A DNA stretch of 55,187 bases. Origin: Microcaldota archaeon (lineage in GTDB: Archaea; Micrarchaeota; Micrarchaeia; Micrarchaeales; CABMGC01). The translations under genes were made by a program, and so were the position numbers. Each line of letters begins with the position of its first letter. The stretch's first letter is position 1. Where the stretch lies: assembly GCA_021835105.1 (NCBI GenBank), contig JAKBQS010000002.1, forward strand, positions 1 through 55,187, written 5' to 3'. The notes beneath the pieces were generated by a model. The model was not told where the DNA came from. It did not search any database and worked only from the letters and a program-made list of their open reading frames with translations. This document shows, in pieces, positions 7,392 through 16,062 of this stretch.

Positions 7392-7979
7392 TTGTATTAT
7401 ATACACACGATAACGGATACAATAAGCATACCGCCGCAGCATATGGGTGACGAACCGAAGAAGGTAGCGGAGGACATACTAAGGAAAAAGTACGAGAGAG
7501 TGCTTGACAGGGACATGGGAATAATAATTGCGGTATTTAATATAGGAAGCATAGGAAACGGGTTCGTGATTCCTGGAGATCCAAACATACACATGGAGGT
7601 GACTTTTGATGCGCTCACCTTCTCAGTTGAGGTTGATGAAATTGTAGTCGGAGAGGTATCCGAGCTTGTGGATTTCGGATGCTTTGTGCGCATAGGGCCG
7701 ATAGACGGGCTTGTGCACCTTTCCCAGATAACTACAGATTTTATGAGCTATGATAAGAAGGGCGGCTTCTTCTCTTCCAGAAGCAGCGGCAGGAGCCTGA
7801 AGAAAGGGGATCTTGTTTACGCAAAGGTTTCTTCAGTAAGCATGAAGAATAGCATAAAAGATATAAAGATAGCTTTGACTATGAGGCCTGAAGGATTGGG
7901 CAAGCCCGAGTGGCTCAAGGAGACTAAGCCAAGGGAGAGGCAGCAGAACAGGAGAGGAAAAGGAAAACCAAGGCGTTGA
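7392..7979 (+). CDS. rpoE: RNA polymerase subunit E' (Rpb7-like)
   Basis: A 195-residue stalk subunit. The N-terminal RNP-like domain (MYYIHTITDTISIPPQHMG; DRDMGIIIAVFNIGSIGNGFVIPGD) is followed by an S1 domain (GEVSELVDFGCFVRIGPIDGLVHLSQI). The TTG at 7392 is taken as start because only it yields the conserved N-terminus; the next ATG would remove the first strand. The tail is extended and strongly basic (RERQQNRRGKGKPRR). With subunit F it forms the polymerase stalk that guides nascent RNA. Spt4 follows after nine bases, the normal archaeal order. Confidence 0.94.
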   Translation: MYYIHTITDTISIPPQHMGDEPKKVAEDILRKKYERVLDRDMGIIIAVFNIGSIGNGFVIPGDPNIHMEVTFDALTFSVEVDEIVVGEVSELVDFGCFVRIGPIDGLVHLSQITTDFMSYDKKGGFFSSRSSGRSLKKGDLVYAKVSSVSMKNSIKDIKIALTMRPEGLGKPEWLKETKPRERQQNRRGKGKPRR

Positions 7980-7988
7980 AGTGATATT

Positions 7989-8180
7989 ATGGTAGAACAT
8001 GTTTGCAAGAACTGCAGGTTTATAATACAGCAGGGCACGACATGCCCTATATGTGGCTCGACGCAGCTGACATCGAAATGGAACGGGCAGGTGCTGGTGC
8101 TTAACGTAGAAAAATCCGAGCTTGCCAAGAAGCTCGGGATAAAGGTAAATGGAGTATTTGCAATAAGCATAAAGGAGTAA
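7989..8180 (+). CDS. spt4: Transcription elongation factor Spt4 (RpoE'')
   Basis: A 63-residue zinc protein with C6/C9 (HVCKNCRF) and C19/C22 (TTCPICGS), then the Spt5-binding C-terminal half ending VNGVFAISIKE with the conserved GxYAIxxK-like pattern. Spt4 pairs with the NusG-like Spt5 to promote processive elongation. Length and position directly behind rpoE match archaeal families. It converges with the FKBP gene, with three bases between stops. Confidence 0.95.
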   Translation: MVEHVCKNCRFIIQQGTTCPICGSTQLTSKWNGQVLVLNVEKSELAKKLGIKVNGVFAISIKE

Positions 8181-8183
8181 GAG

Positions 8184-8873
8184 TTACTCCTTGCTCTTTT
8201 CCTCTCTCTCGTATTCCTCTACTACTTCCACTTTCTTTACATCTTTGAGATTCTCAAAGATTGAACCTATTGCTGCTGTCTTGTTTATGAAGTAGTCAGG
8301 GTCCTTCTTCTGCTTGGCGCCAAACATGAACCTCGCCTTCTCTGGTGCCACTTCTACAGAATCAGGGAAGAGCGAGTAGTCATTTGCCAATGCCTCGACT
8401 ATCTTCTTTTTGTCGTCTATCTTTTCGACCACTTTTACCTCATATATCATCCGTTCGCCTGCGAGCGGGTGGTTTGCATCTACAAGAACCCTACCGGAAT
8501 TTATGCTCTTCACTGTAGCGACTGTGCCGTCTATGTCTACCTGCATCCCAGGATAAGGATCCATGTCCCTCTTCCTGAAGTCGGATAGGTGCATGACCCT
8601 AGCCAGCTCTGGATTCCTCTCGCCGAACGCATCCTTGGGCTCAAGCTCGGCTTTCTTCTCTTCGCCTACCGACATCTCCATGAGAATCTTCTCGAGCCCT
8701 TTTATGGTGCTCTTCTTTCCCAATATGACCAACTGGGGCTTATAGGATGACTTCTCGTTGTATATCCCATTATCCTTGGCAAGCTTCTCGTTTGTGGTAA
8801 ATACCAGCTGCTTATCAGATCCTCTCCATGCACTGTACTCTATCTTTATGTAATCTCCTTCCTTGAAAGACAT
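8184..8873 (-). CDS. FKBP-type peptidyl-prolyl isomerase (SlyD-like)
   Basis: About 229 residues (236 if the ATG at 8894 is used). The FKBP domain is interrupted by an insert-in-flap as in archaeal/SlyD enzymes: MSFKEGDYIKIEYSA, QLVILGKKSTIKGLEKILMEM, VGEEKKAELEPKDAFGERN, the flap section GMQVDIDGTVATVKSINSGRV, then VDANHPLAGERMIYEVKVVE. DANHPLAG is the diagnostic motif. A ~80-residue C-terminal extension rich in lysine and glutamate follows, as in long archaeal FKBPs. It catalyses prolyl isomerisation and acts as a chaperone in the cytosol. Confidence 0.94.
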   Translation of the reverse strand: MSFKEGDYIKIEYSAWRGSDKQLVFTTNEKLAKDNGIYNEKSSYKPQLVILGKKSTIKGLEKILMEMSVGEEKKAELEPKDAFGERNPELARVMHLSDFRKRDMDPYPGMQVDIDGTVATVKSINSGRVLVDANHPLAGERMIYEVKVVEKIDDKKKIVEALANDYSLFPDSVEVAPEKARFMFGAKQKKDPDYFINKTAAIGSIFENLKDVKKVEVVEEYEREEKSKE

Positions 8874-9037
8874 GCGTTCACCAAAATTTAGCATTATGGC
8901 TGTTTATTGATACATTTATAGGTTCCTTTGCGCTTCTATATATATTTATCTGCAAGGGCATCGATTTCTGGAAGAGAATGCGTGGCACCCTGCCAATTGG
9001 GGTTATTTGCAGGGCATTCTGTGCCTCCCGCTATGAA

Positions 9038-9045
9038 TTTATACC
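9038..9045 (+). promoter_or_regulatory. TATA-like promoter of the secreted-protein gene
   Basis: The sequence TTTATACC lies about 25 bases before ATG 9063, the usual spacing from an archaeal TATA box to the transcription start. This places the mRNA 5' end at or next to the ATG and supports leaderless translation from 9063 rather than from the in-frame codons further upstream. Confidence 0.5.
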
Positions 9046-9062
9046 TGTGTTGCATACTTACT

Positions 9063-9719
9063 ATGAATTATCCTGTTGATTGCATGGAAAGAAAGAAATT
9101 TGTCGAGTTCCTAGGTGCTCTTTTCATCGCTTTTATATTCATAAGCTCGTATCTCGAGTTCACCAACATAGGAGGCTCTTCCGCGGCCTCGGCGAATGTA
9201 TCCAAGGCAAAGAATGCATCCCCTACCGTATTCTCCTATGGATACTCTAATTCTATAGTCTCTGGTTACGGGAGGGTCCTTGACGTAAATGTAACGTGCA
9301 ATTCGTCTGAAAGCGCAAATGCTGATGCAAACCTTACAAATTCCCTCAACGGATTGGAAGCGAATGGAAGCGCGGAGAACTTTATACAGACTTCAAATGG
9401 CTATTCTGTGCTCCTCTCAGGTAATTACTCAGACAAGGCTTACAGGTATATAACAAAAACTGTAAATTCAAGCTACCTCTCGTGCATGTCTTTCAGCAGC
9501 AGCCTGAACCTACTTCTCCCGCAGAAGGTGAATCTCACCTATTCCAGCGGGGTAGGAAGCGGGTTCCAGAACATAAGCGTGGCTGTTCCCCAGAAATTCC
9601 GCACGTATAGCATACCTGTCACATTCAATGGTACAAACGCGACATACTTCAGGCTAAAACTTCTGGCCGAGCTCTACCAGAACGCAACCATAGCAAACAT
9701 GAGCATCTCTCTTGTCTAG
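9063..9719 (+). CDS. Membrane-anchored secreted protein, sequon-rich
   Basis: A 218-residue protein with one N-terminal hydrophobic segment (FVEFLGALFIAFIFISSYLEF) after a short basic stretch (MERKKF), so it is either signal-anchored or secreted. The outer part has about a dozen N-X-S/T sites (for example NVTC, NSSE, NLTN, NYSD, NATI), fitting N-glycosylation by the AglB encoded in this window. No enzymatic motif is visible; two lone cysteines could form one disulfide. The start at 9063 is chosen from the TATA box; ATG 9084 is possible. It directly precedes gltX. Confidence 0.75.
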   Translation: MNYPVDCMERKKFVEFLGALFIAFIFISSYLEFTNIGGSSAASANVSKAKNASPTVFSYGYSNSIVSGYGRVLDVNVTCNSSESANADANLTNSLNGLEANGSAENFIQTSNGYSVLLSGNYSDKAYRYITKTVNSSYLSCMSFSSSLNLLLPQKVNLTYSSGVGSGFQNISVAVPQKFRTYSIPVTFNGTNATYFRLKLLAELYQNATIANMSISLV

Positions 9720-11447
9720 GTGCGGCGAGTGATAGACGAAAAAGTAAAGGAGGAGATTCTCAAAAATGCGCTTAAAAACGCATTCGACTACGGCTCTGCG
9801 AAGGAAGGTGCAGTCATTAGCAAGGTCCTCTTCGAATTCCCCGAACTGAGATCCTCAATGGCTGAGCTTAGGGCTGAGGTATCTAGAGTCATATCCTTGG
9901 TAAATGGCATGGAGAGGGCAGTGCTTGAGAAGGAGTATGGAGCCTATAGGGCAGTGTTTGATGAAGCGGAGAGGAGGAAAGCAGAAGCGTCGAAGCCGAA
10001 GTTCATAGCTGATGGAGCAACCGTAGGTGCTTTCAAGACAAGGTTTCCTCCAGCGCCGAATGGGTATATGCATATAGGCCATGCGAAGATAGCCTTCCTT
10101 GAGCAGAGGCTTGCGGAAGAGTATAAAGGCGCTCTTGTGCTCTATTTTGACGACACAGATCCGGAGAATGAGAGGCAGGAGTTTGTTGATGCATTCAAGA
10201 GGGATCTGGATTGGTTGGGGATACGCTTCGGCGAAGAATATTATGCAAGCGACAACATAGAGAAGATGTACGGCTATGCATCTGCCGCGATAAATTCCGG
10301 CAATGCGTATGTATGCACCTGCAGTAGGGAAAGGATGAAGGAAGGAAGGATGAACTCCAGAGAGTGTGAGCATAGGGCCAATAACACAGAAAGGAATATT
10401 GAGCTCTGGAACGGGATGCTTGATGGCTCCATTGGGGAGAATGCCGTACTAAGGCTTAGAGGTGATATGAAATCCCTTAATACCGTGATGCGCGACCCCA
10501 CGCTCTTCAGGATAAAGAGCCAGCCCCATTATAGGCAGGGAAGTAGGTACAGGGTCTGGCCCACGTATGATTTCAATACTCCTATAATGGATTCGATGAT
10601 GGGCATAACAGATACCCTGAGAAGCAAGGAGTATGAGCTCAGGGATGAGCTTTACTTCAGGATACTTGACATGCTGGGCCTGCGCAAGCCCAGGATACAC
10701 AGCGTAGCAAGGCTCGAGATAAAGGGCAACATAACCTCAAAGAGGAAGCTCAATGCAATGGTGAAGGAAGGCCTGATTAGCGGATATGATGACCCAAGGC
10801 TCGTGACTATAGCAGGCCTGCGCACGCGTGGAATAGAGGCTGCGGCGATCAAGGAATTTGCGCTAAGATTCGGCATGAGCAAGGCTGAGAGCGTAATGGA
10901 TATAGAGATGCTGCTTTCTTACAACAGGAGGCTAATTGACAGAGAGGCGAAGAGGCTCTTTGCGGTAGAAGACCCTGTAGAGTTATCTGTAGATGGATTT
11001 GAGAGGAGAAAGGTCAAGCTCAGGTTTCATCCGTCTGAAGATATAGGGTATAGGGAGTACGAACTTGGAGGCAGATTCCTTATAGATAGGGCCGACGCAT
11101 CTTCTTTGAAAGATGGAGACAATATAAGGCTTAAGGAAGCTGTCTCAGTGAAGGTATTGTCTGTATCGCAAGGCGCAGTGAGATGCATAGAGAAAAATGT
11201 AGGTCAGGAAGGCATCTCGAAAGCTGTGCAGTGGGTAGATGCAGATGCTGCGCTGAGGTGCAAATTCATAATGCTCGGTAACCTTGTTGATGACTCAGAG
11301 GAGTTCAATAATCGCAGCATGGAGGAGCATGAAGGATATGTAGAAGGATATGCAGCGCGGCTGGAAGATGGGGAACGCGTACAGGTCGAGCGCAAGGGAT
11401 TCTTCAGATTGAGGAAAGGGCAGGTTCTTTCCTTTACATCACTCTAA
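9720..11447 (+). CDS. gltX: Glutamyl-tRNA synthetase, archaeal type
   Basis: Class I synthetase of 575 residues with a GTG start abutting the preceding stop. The HIGH motif appears as PAPNGYMHIGHAK near residue 115 and the KMSKS-like loop as ITSKRKLNAM. The N-terminal ~100-residue helical extension and the C-terminal beta-barrel anticodon domain (KVKLRFHPSEDIGYREYELG onwards) are those of archaeal/eukaryotic-type GluRS. Such enzymes are usually non-discriminating and also charge tRNA-Gln, whose gene lies ~1 kb downstream; the amidotransferase needed to finish Gln-tRNA is not in this window. Its end overlaps prs tail-to-tail by nine bases. Confidence 0.96.
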   Translation: MRRVIDEKVKEEILKNALKNAFDYGSAKEGAVISKVLFEFPELRSSMAELRAEVSRVISLVNGMERAVLEKEYGAYRAVFDEAERRKAEASKPKFIADGATVGAFKTRFPPAPNGYMHIGHAKIAFLEQRLAEEYKGALVLYFDDTDPENERQEFVDAFKRDLDWLGIRFGEEYYASDNIEKMYGYASAAINSGNAYVCTCSRERMKEGRMNSRECEHRANNTERNIELWNGMLDGSIGENAVLRLRGDMKSLNTVMRDPTLFRIKSQPHYRQGSRYRVWPTYDFNTPIMDSMMGITDTLRSKEYELRDELYFRILDMLGLRKPRIHSVARLEIKGNITSKRKLNAMVKEGLISGYDDPRLVTIAGLRTRGIEAAAIKEFALRFGMSKAESVMDIEMLLSYNRRLIDREAKRLFAVEDPVELSVDGFERRKVKLRFHPSEDIGYREYELGGRFLIDRADASSLKDGDNIRLKEAVSVKVLSVSQGAVRCIEKNVGQEGISKAVQWVDADAALRCKFIMLGNLVDDSEEFNNRSMEEHEGYVEGYAARLEDGERVQVERKGFFRLRKGQVLSFTSL

Positions 11448-12323
11448 TCCTAATCCGCCAAGAGCTTTGGAAATCTCTCCTGAGACGTCAAAAGTCTTGG
11501 CGCCTTTGAATGGAAGCGTATTTGTACCGCATATCTCGCTTATTCCTGCATTCATCAGCTTTTCCTCTGCGTTGCCTGCCATTATAAGGTGCACCGCAGC
11601 AGCCCGCACACTTCTCGCCCCGCGGGATCTTGCAAATTCTGCTGCCTGCACTATCGTTCCGCCAGTGCTTATCATATCGTCTATTATCATGACATCCCTT
11701 CCAGACATGTCCTCAGAAGGGGAATGTTTTATGCTTACCTTTGTATCGTTCAGCCTTTCTTTGTCTATGTAGGTATAGATGCATCCCATGCTTGCCGCTG
11801 CCTTCCTTGCTATCTCAAGGGCTCCCTTGTCAGGAGCCAGCACTATTGGATTATGCATTCCGTCCCCAGCATACTCTGCCATCTTCCCTATCACCTCCAC
11901 TATTATGGTTTTGCCCTTGAATGCCCGTAGAGGCCCGCTCTTGTGCGGCTGTATCGTTATGAGATTATCAAGATGTAGGGAATTCAGCATTGAGATTATG
12001 GTGTTTATGCTTACCGCCTCGCCCTCGTTGAACTCCTTGTTCTGCCTCATGTATCCCATATATGGAACTATTGCAGTTACCGACTTTGCCCCGAGTTCCC
12101 TTGCCTTGTCTATCATGAAGAATAACTCCATAAGACTCTTGTCCTGCGGGTTATTTGTAGATTGTATTATCGCGACTTCTTCTCCGGCTATCCCTTGCGG
12201 CATTTTAATATAGGATTCTCCATCTGGAAAGACTTTGTGTACTGCATTGTAAGCTTTTTCTCCCCTCAGCTCTGCGATCCTATCGGCGATGCCGTTGGCT
12301 GAAGGTCCTGCTATTAATATCAT
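11439..12323 (-). CDS. prs: Ribose-phosphate pyrophosphokinase
   Basis: PRPP synthetase of 294 residues, the shorter archaeal class. The ATP/flexible loop region is VFPDGESYIKMPQ, the catalytic section is TIQPHKSGPLRAFKG, and the PRPP-binding loop is DVMIIDDMISTGGTIVQAAEFA. It converts ribose-5-phosphate and ATP into PRPP, the precursor for nucleotides, histidine and tryptophan. The 5'-end faces the tRNA-Gln gene. Nothing is missing relative to the family. Confidence 0.96.
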   Translation of the reverse strand: MILIAGPSANGIADRIAELRGEKAYNAVHKVFPDGESYIKMPQGIAGEEVAIIQSTNNPQDKSLMELFFMIDKARELGAKSVTAIVPYMGYMRQNKEFNEGEAVSINTIISMLNSLHLDNLITIQPHKSGPLRAFKGKTIIVEVIGKMAEYAGDGMHNPIVLAPDKGALEIARKAAASMGCIYTYIDKERLNDTKVSIKHSPSEDMSGRDVMIIDDMISTGGTIVQAAEFARSRGARSVRAAAVHLIMAGNAEEKLMNAGISEICGTNTLPFKGAKTFDVSGEISKALGGLGLE

Positions 12324-12416
12324 AGGAATAATGAGAAACGTAATATTAAATATTTAGCGTATTTCTGGCTGCAGGCAAAATATTAATAGGCGCGATATGA
12401 TATTTACATTACCTAG

Positions 12417-12489
12417 AGTCCCGTCATCTAGTGGCCAAGGATAGCGGGCTTTGGACCCGCATACGCCGGTTCGAATCCGACCGGGACTA
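12417..12489 (+). tRNA. tRNA-Gln (anticodon TTG)
   Basis: A 73-base cloverleaf without intron: acceptor AGTCCCG pairs with CGGGACT, anticodon stem GCGGG/CCCGC encloses CTTTGGA, so the anticodon is TTG, and the T-arm GGTTCGAATCC is canonical. Discriminator is A and no CCA is encoded. A weak TATTAATA element lies ~30 bases upstream. It is probably charged by the GluRS next door followed by amidation (inference). Confidence 0.95.
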
Positions 12490-12592
12490 TTTAGGCATGT
12501 GTGCAAGGCGCATTCAGATTGGCATTATGAGAAAACCGCATGGGGCAGGCAGTCTGAAAGCCTAGAATTCGGAATTACATGACTTATGAACA

Positions 12593-12949
12593 TTGAAGCG
12601 GTTGGTAGAGGCTTGTTGGGATAAGAGCACCAGTGCGGATCCTGACTCGTGGACTTTGGGAAATGGGGCATACGGCCAGTGTGCGGTGACCGCGCTCCTG
12701 GTGCAAGACATTCTTGGCGGGAACCTTCTAAGGAGCGTTGCTTCTTGGGAAAGAGATAGCGTATCGCACTACTTCAATGAGCCCCATGACGGGAAAGTAT
12801 TGGACCTGACAAGGAAGCAGTTTAGGGCTGATTGTAGGTTTTCCACACCGGAGTACAGGGAACGATCATGTGTATTGTCTTACACTGATACGGCATTGAG
12901 GTACGAGATTCTAAAGCGCAAGTTTATGCTTGCGGCTGGATTGCGATGA
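12593..12949 (+). CDS. YunG-like conserved protein, probably acquired from bacteria
   Basis: A 118-residue protein resembling the bacterial YunG-type family: SADPDSWTLGNGAYGQCAVTA and LLVQDILGGNLLRS, followed by SHYFNEPHDGKVLDLTRKQF and a C-terminal TALRYEILKRK helix. The conserved cysteine in GQCAVTA and a histidine in VSHYF could form a papain-like active site (inference). The only usable start is TTG 12593, because an in-frame TGA lies at 12587. It stands alone between tRNA-Gln and the sugar kinase; location next to a tRNA plus a mainly bacterial family suggests horizontal gain. Function is not established. Confidence 0.7.
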   Translation: MKRLVEACWDKSTSADPDSWTLGNGAYGQCAVTALLVQDILGGNLLRSVASWERDSVSHYFNEPHDGKVLDLTRKQFRADCRFSTPEYRERSCVLSYTDTALRYEILKRKFMLAAGLR

Positions 12950-13053
12950 CTTAGTATTAATAATACTGCATCCCAAGTCTAACTATGATGATGAGACGAG
13001 GTATTTCTGACTAGTGATGAGTAAGAGAGTCTCTGAATAATTCAGGTGTTTTT

Positions 13054-13974
13054 ATGAAGAAGGGCGGAGGAAACGGGAAGAGGATTATTGTAGGAATAGA
13101 TGGCGGAGGGACGGAGACTCTTGCGCTTGCATATGATGAAGGAGGCAGGCTTGTTGGGGAGGGAATAGCAGGGCCTTCTAATCCGCACAATGTTGGAGTG
13201 GATAGCGCAGTGGAGAATATACTAAGCGCAATGTATAATACCGGGTTCAAGAAGGCAGATGCCGTATGCGTCGCACTTGCAGGGATGGATACATCCAAGG
13301 ATATCAGCATGATGAAATCAGCTATACCGAAACTATCAGATCATATGGTAGTGGAGCATGACGCTTTCGCTGCCCTATATGCCGAGACCCGTGGGGCTAA
13401 AGGCGTTCTCTGCATTGCTGGTACGGGGAGCATAGTCCTTGGATATGATGGAACAGAGAGGCATAGAATATGCGATTACGGATGGCTGCTTGGCGATGAT
13501 GGATCCGGATACAGGATAGGGTGCGAAGGGCTTAGGAAGGCGGTAAAGATGCTTGACGGGGAGATGCGCCGCAGCATACTCGCGTCTTACATACTCGATG
13601 CAACTTTCTCTGACGACCTTGATGCCCTTGTATCTTGGGGTTATTCCAAGCAGTTCAGGGTAGATTCTATAGCGGCGCTTTCCAAGGTGGTGGACAGGGC
13701 AGCGGCGGAGGGAGACGTGGCAGCGTTAAAGATCATAAACGAAGCGAGCACGAGCCTCGCGCGCTGCGCTGCGTTAATGTCAAGGAAGATAGGCGTGGAC
13801 AGGGTCTATACTGTAGGCGGGGTTTTTGACTCTGTGCTTTATCACAGGATTTTCAAAAATTATCTATCGAGAAGCAGGATAAGCGTGGTCCGGTCTACCA
13901 AGAAAACAGCGCTTGGCGCTGTTCTTGTCGCAGCCGATGCCGTGGGATTGAGATTAAGGCCTAATAGGACCTAG
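13054..13974 (+). CDS. BadF/BadG-type sugar kinase, likely N-acetylglucosamine kinase
   Basis: A 306-residue ASKHA-fold ATPase. Phosphate-1 motif IVGIDGGGTETLALAYDEGG, the phosphate-2 region GVLCIAGTGSIVLGYDG and the adenosine region RVYTVGGVFDSVLY are present; YGWLLGDDGSGYRIG is the segment typical of GlcNAc kinases. It would make GlcNAc-6-phosphate or a related hexosamine phosphate. NagB, encoded 5.5 kb further on, fits the same pathway, though the deacetylase NagA is not seen. An AGGTG ribosome-binding site precedes ATG 13054. The end overlaps proS tail-to-tail by 14 bases. Confidence 0.88.
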   Translation: MKKGGGNGKRIIVGIDGGGTETLALAYDEGGRLVGEGIAGPSNPHNVGVDSAVENILSAMYNTGFKKADAVCVALAGMDTSKDISMMKSAIPKLSDHMVVEHDAFAALYAETRGAKGVLCIAGTGSIVLGYDGTERHRICDYGWLLGDDGSGYRIGCEGLRKAVKMLDGEMRRSILASYILDATFSDDLDALVSWGYSKQFRVDSIAALSKVVDRAAAEGDVAALKIINEASTSLARCAALMSRKIGVDRVYTVGGVFDSVLYHRIFKNYLSRSRISVVRSTKKTALGAVLVAADAVGLRLRPNRT

Positions 13975-15400
13975 CGAAATTCGCAATGGTTTTCGCGCCC
14001 TTGCCGCAGTATATGCATTTGCAATCAGTTCCATCCTGGTTTTCTGGCATGTTTGTAATCTTTGCGCCTGTCTCCTCCTTTATCTTATCCTCGCATTCTG
14101 CAGACATGCACCATCCGGCCTGCACTATTCCTCCTTTATTCTTCAGAATATCCTTTAGTTTGTCGTATGTATCTGCTTTGGATATCATAGATTCCATGAA
14201 TGCGAGGGCTTTCTTATACATAGACTCATGCATCTCTTCCATAATCGAGGCTAGCCTCTCCCTCAGAATGGAAACATTTACTGTCTCCTTTGCCCCGCTG
14301 TCGCGCCTAACCGCAACTACAGATTCCGATGTTATCTCCCGTTCTCCCACTTCTATCCGTATAGGCACGCCGCGCATCTCCCATTCGTTGAATTTGTAAC
14401 CAGGCGAATAGCCTTCCCTGTCATCGAGCCTTACCCTGATGTATTGGCCGAGTTCTTCGGCAAGTTTCCTCGCATAACCAAGCACCTTTTCCTTGTTTGT
14501 TTCCCTGAATATTGGGATTATTATTGCTTGGATGCGTGCTACCCGCGGCGGGATTACAAGGCCCTTGTCATCTCCGTGCGTTGCAACCATGACTCCGAGG
14601 ACCCTTGTGCTTATCGCAAAGGTATTCTGCCAGGCGTATTCCTGCTTCCCTTCCTTATCCAGGAACTTTATATCGAAGGCCTTCGAAAAGTTCTGCCCGT
14701 CATTATGGAAGTCTGGTCCCTGCAGCGCCCATCCGTCAGGCATTATCATCTCGATGCTGTAGCTCGCCACTGCTCCGGCGAATTTTTCCTTCTCTGTTTT
14801 CTTGCCAGGTATTCCAGGAAGGGCAAGATAATCTTTTAGTGCTCTTAGATATATTCCCAGTATTGTCTCCTTCTCGCCCTCTGCCTCATCCTTGGTAGCA
14901 AATACCGTATGGCCTTCATTCCATAGAAACTCCCTTGACCGGATGAAAGGAGTAGGGTGCTTGAATTCCCATCTTAGCACGCTGTTCCACTGGTTATACC
15001 TCATCGGGAGATCCCTCCACGATCTTATCCACTTGGAGTAGCTCGGATACATTATCGTCTCAGATGTTGGGCGTATCGCAAGCTTTTCATCGAATTTTGT
15101 ATCGCCTGCTTGTGTAACCCATGCAACTTCGGGGGTAAAGCCTTTGAAGTGCTCGCTCTCGCGTTCTAGGAACTTCTGTGGTATGAGCAGGGGGAAATAG
15201 ACGTTTTCTATCCCTACTTTCTCGAATTCAGCATCTATGCCTCTTGAGAGCGTCTGCCAGGCGTAGTATGACGAAGGGCGAAATGCCAGGGAGCCAGATA
15301 CGTCAGTATAATCTATGAATTCCGACTTGAGTAGAACTTCAGCATACCATCCTGAAAAGTCTTCTGTTTTTTTGCACTGTATCCCGTTCTCATCTGATAT
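13961..15400 (-). CDS. proS: Prolyl-tRNA synthetase, archaeal type, with no canonical start codon in frame
   Basis: Class II synthetase of about 480 residues. The N-terminal text runs KKTEDFSGWYAEVLLKSEF, then FIDYTDVSGSLAFRPSSYYA and the motif-2 area, with motif IRPTSETIMYPSYSKW; the C-terminus has the archaeal zinc-type ending and finishes ARSY. The reading frame upstream of an internal ATG (15052) clearly continues the protein to ~15415, where a TAG stops it, yet this stretch contains no ATG, GTG or TTG. ATA at 15400 lies four bases after an AGGTGA motif. Alternatively, ATG 15393 lies in another frame and would need a -1 shift on the A7 run near 15368. See findings. Confidence 0.9.
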   Translation of the reverse strand: MSDENGIQCKKTEDFSGWYAEVLLKSEFIDYTDVSGSLAFRPSSYYAWQTLSRGIDAEFEKVGIENVYFPLLIPQKFLERESEHFKGFTPEVAWVTQAGDTKFDEKLAIRPTSETIMYPSYSKWIRSWRDLPMRYNQWNSVLRWEFKHPTPFIRSREFLWNEGHTVFATKDEAEGEKETILGIYLRALKDYLALPGIPGKKTEKEKFAGAVASYSIEMIMPDGWALQGPDFHNDGQNFSKAFDIKFLDKEGKQEYAWQNTFAISTRVLGVMVATHGDDKGLVIPPRVARIQAIIIPIFRETNKEKVLGYARKLAEELGQYIRVRLDDREGYSPGYKFNEWEMRGVPIRIEVGEREITSESVVAVRRDSGAKETVNVSILRERLASIMEEMHESMYKKALAFMESMISKADTYDKLKDILKNKGGIVQAGWCMSAECEDKIKEETGAKITNMPENQDGTDCKCIYCGKGAKTIANFARSY

Positions 15401-15404
15401 AAAA

Positions 15405-16016
15405 TCACCTTTTATCTAGAGCTATATCTAGCCCGGATAGTTTATCCTTAAGCAATTTAACGTTCTTAAACTGTACTGCGTGCATGCCTATTTTTCTAGC
15501 GCTCCTTATGTTCTGCAGCTCATTGTCTATCAGCAGCAGTTCACTAGGAGCTAAAGAGATTTTTTTAATTACGTATTCGTATATTTTTGGATCAGGCTTG
15601 CTGTAGCCTATGCTGAAAGAGGTAAATTTGTAATCAAAGATGTTTTTAGGGAATAGTTTTACGGTAAATGCATGGCGATTTCTATCAACATTGGTAAGAT
15701 ATGCGGTTGTATACTTCTTATGTATTCCTGATGCTATTCTTATTACGGGTTTGTTTACTTTTACTCGTTCTTTATAGAATTCGATCCATCTGAACTGGCT
15801 TTTATTTATCCCAAGGGCCTTTGACATCTCGGTGCTGAATTTGTCGAGATTTATCTTCCCTGTCTCAAAACTAGGAAGTCTGCTTTTGATTAATCCCTGC
15901 ACCTTATTTAGATTTTTGCCAGATACTTCAGATAAGTAAGAGTAATACTCTTCTTGAGGGGTTCTTATTACCACTCCGCCGATATCGAAGATAACTCCGC
16001 GTATCATGATATGCAT
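15405..16016 (-). CDS. HAD-superfamily hydrolase
   Basis: A 203-residue haloacid dehalogenase-like protein. Motif I is VIFDIGGVVIR (nucleophile Asp, Gly at +2 as in the YihX/epoxide-hydrolase-like branch), motif II TAYLTNVD, motif III YSKPDPKIYEYV (Lys) and motif IV LLLIDNELQNIRSA (Asp). The helical cap lies between motifs I and II. It probably hydrolyses a small phosphorylated metabolite; substrate unknown. Start may be 16016 or the second ATG at 16007 (MIRGVIFDI). Its TGA forms part of the likely ribosome-binding site of proS, so the genes are coupled. Confidence 0.9.
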   Translation of the reverse strand: MHIMIRGVIFDIGGVVIRTPQEEYYSYLSEVSGKNLNKVQGLIKSRLPSFETGKINLDKFSTEMSKALGINKSQFRWIEFYKERVKVNKPVIRIASGIHKKYTTAYLTNVDRNRHAFTVKLFPKNIFDYKFTSFSIGYSKPDPKIYEYVIKKISLAPSELLLIDNELQNIRSARKIGMHAVQFKNVKLLKDKLSGLDIALDKR

Positions 16017-16062
16017 TTCTTATTAAAGGTTTTAAAGGCTAATGCACAAATAATAATGCTCA

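Noticed and set aside
8928..9062. A longer start for the secreted protein from 8928.
   Set aside because: The extra 45 residues lack a plausible signal or domain, and the TATA box at 9038 lies inside them, pointing to a start at 9063.
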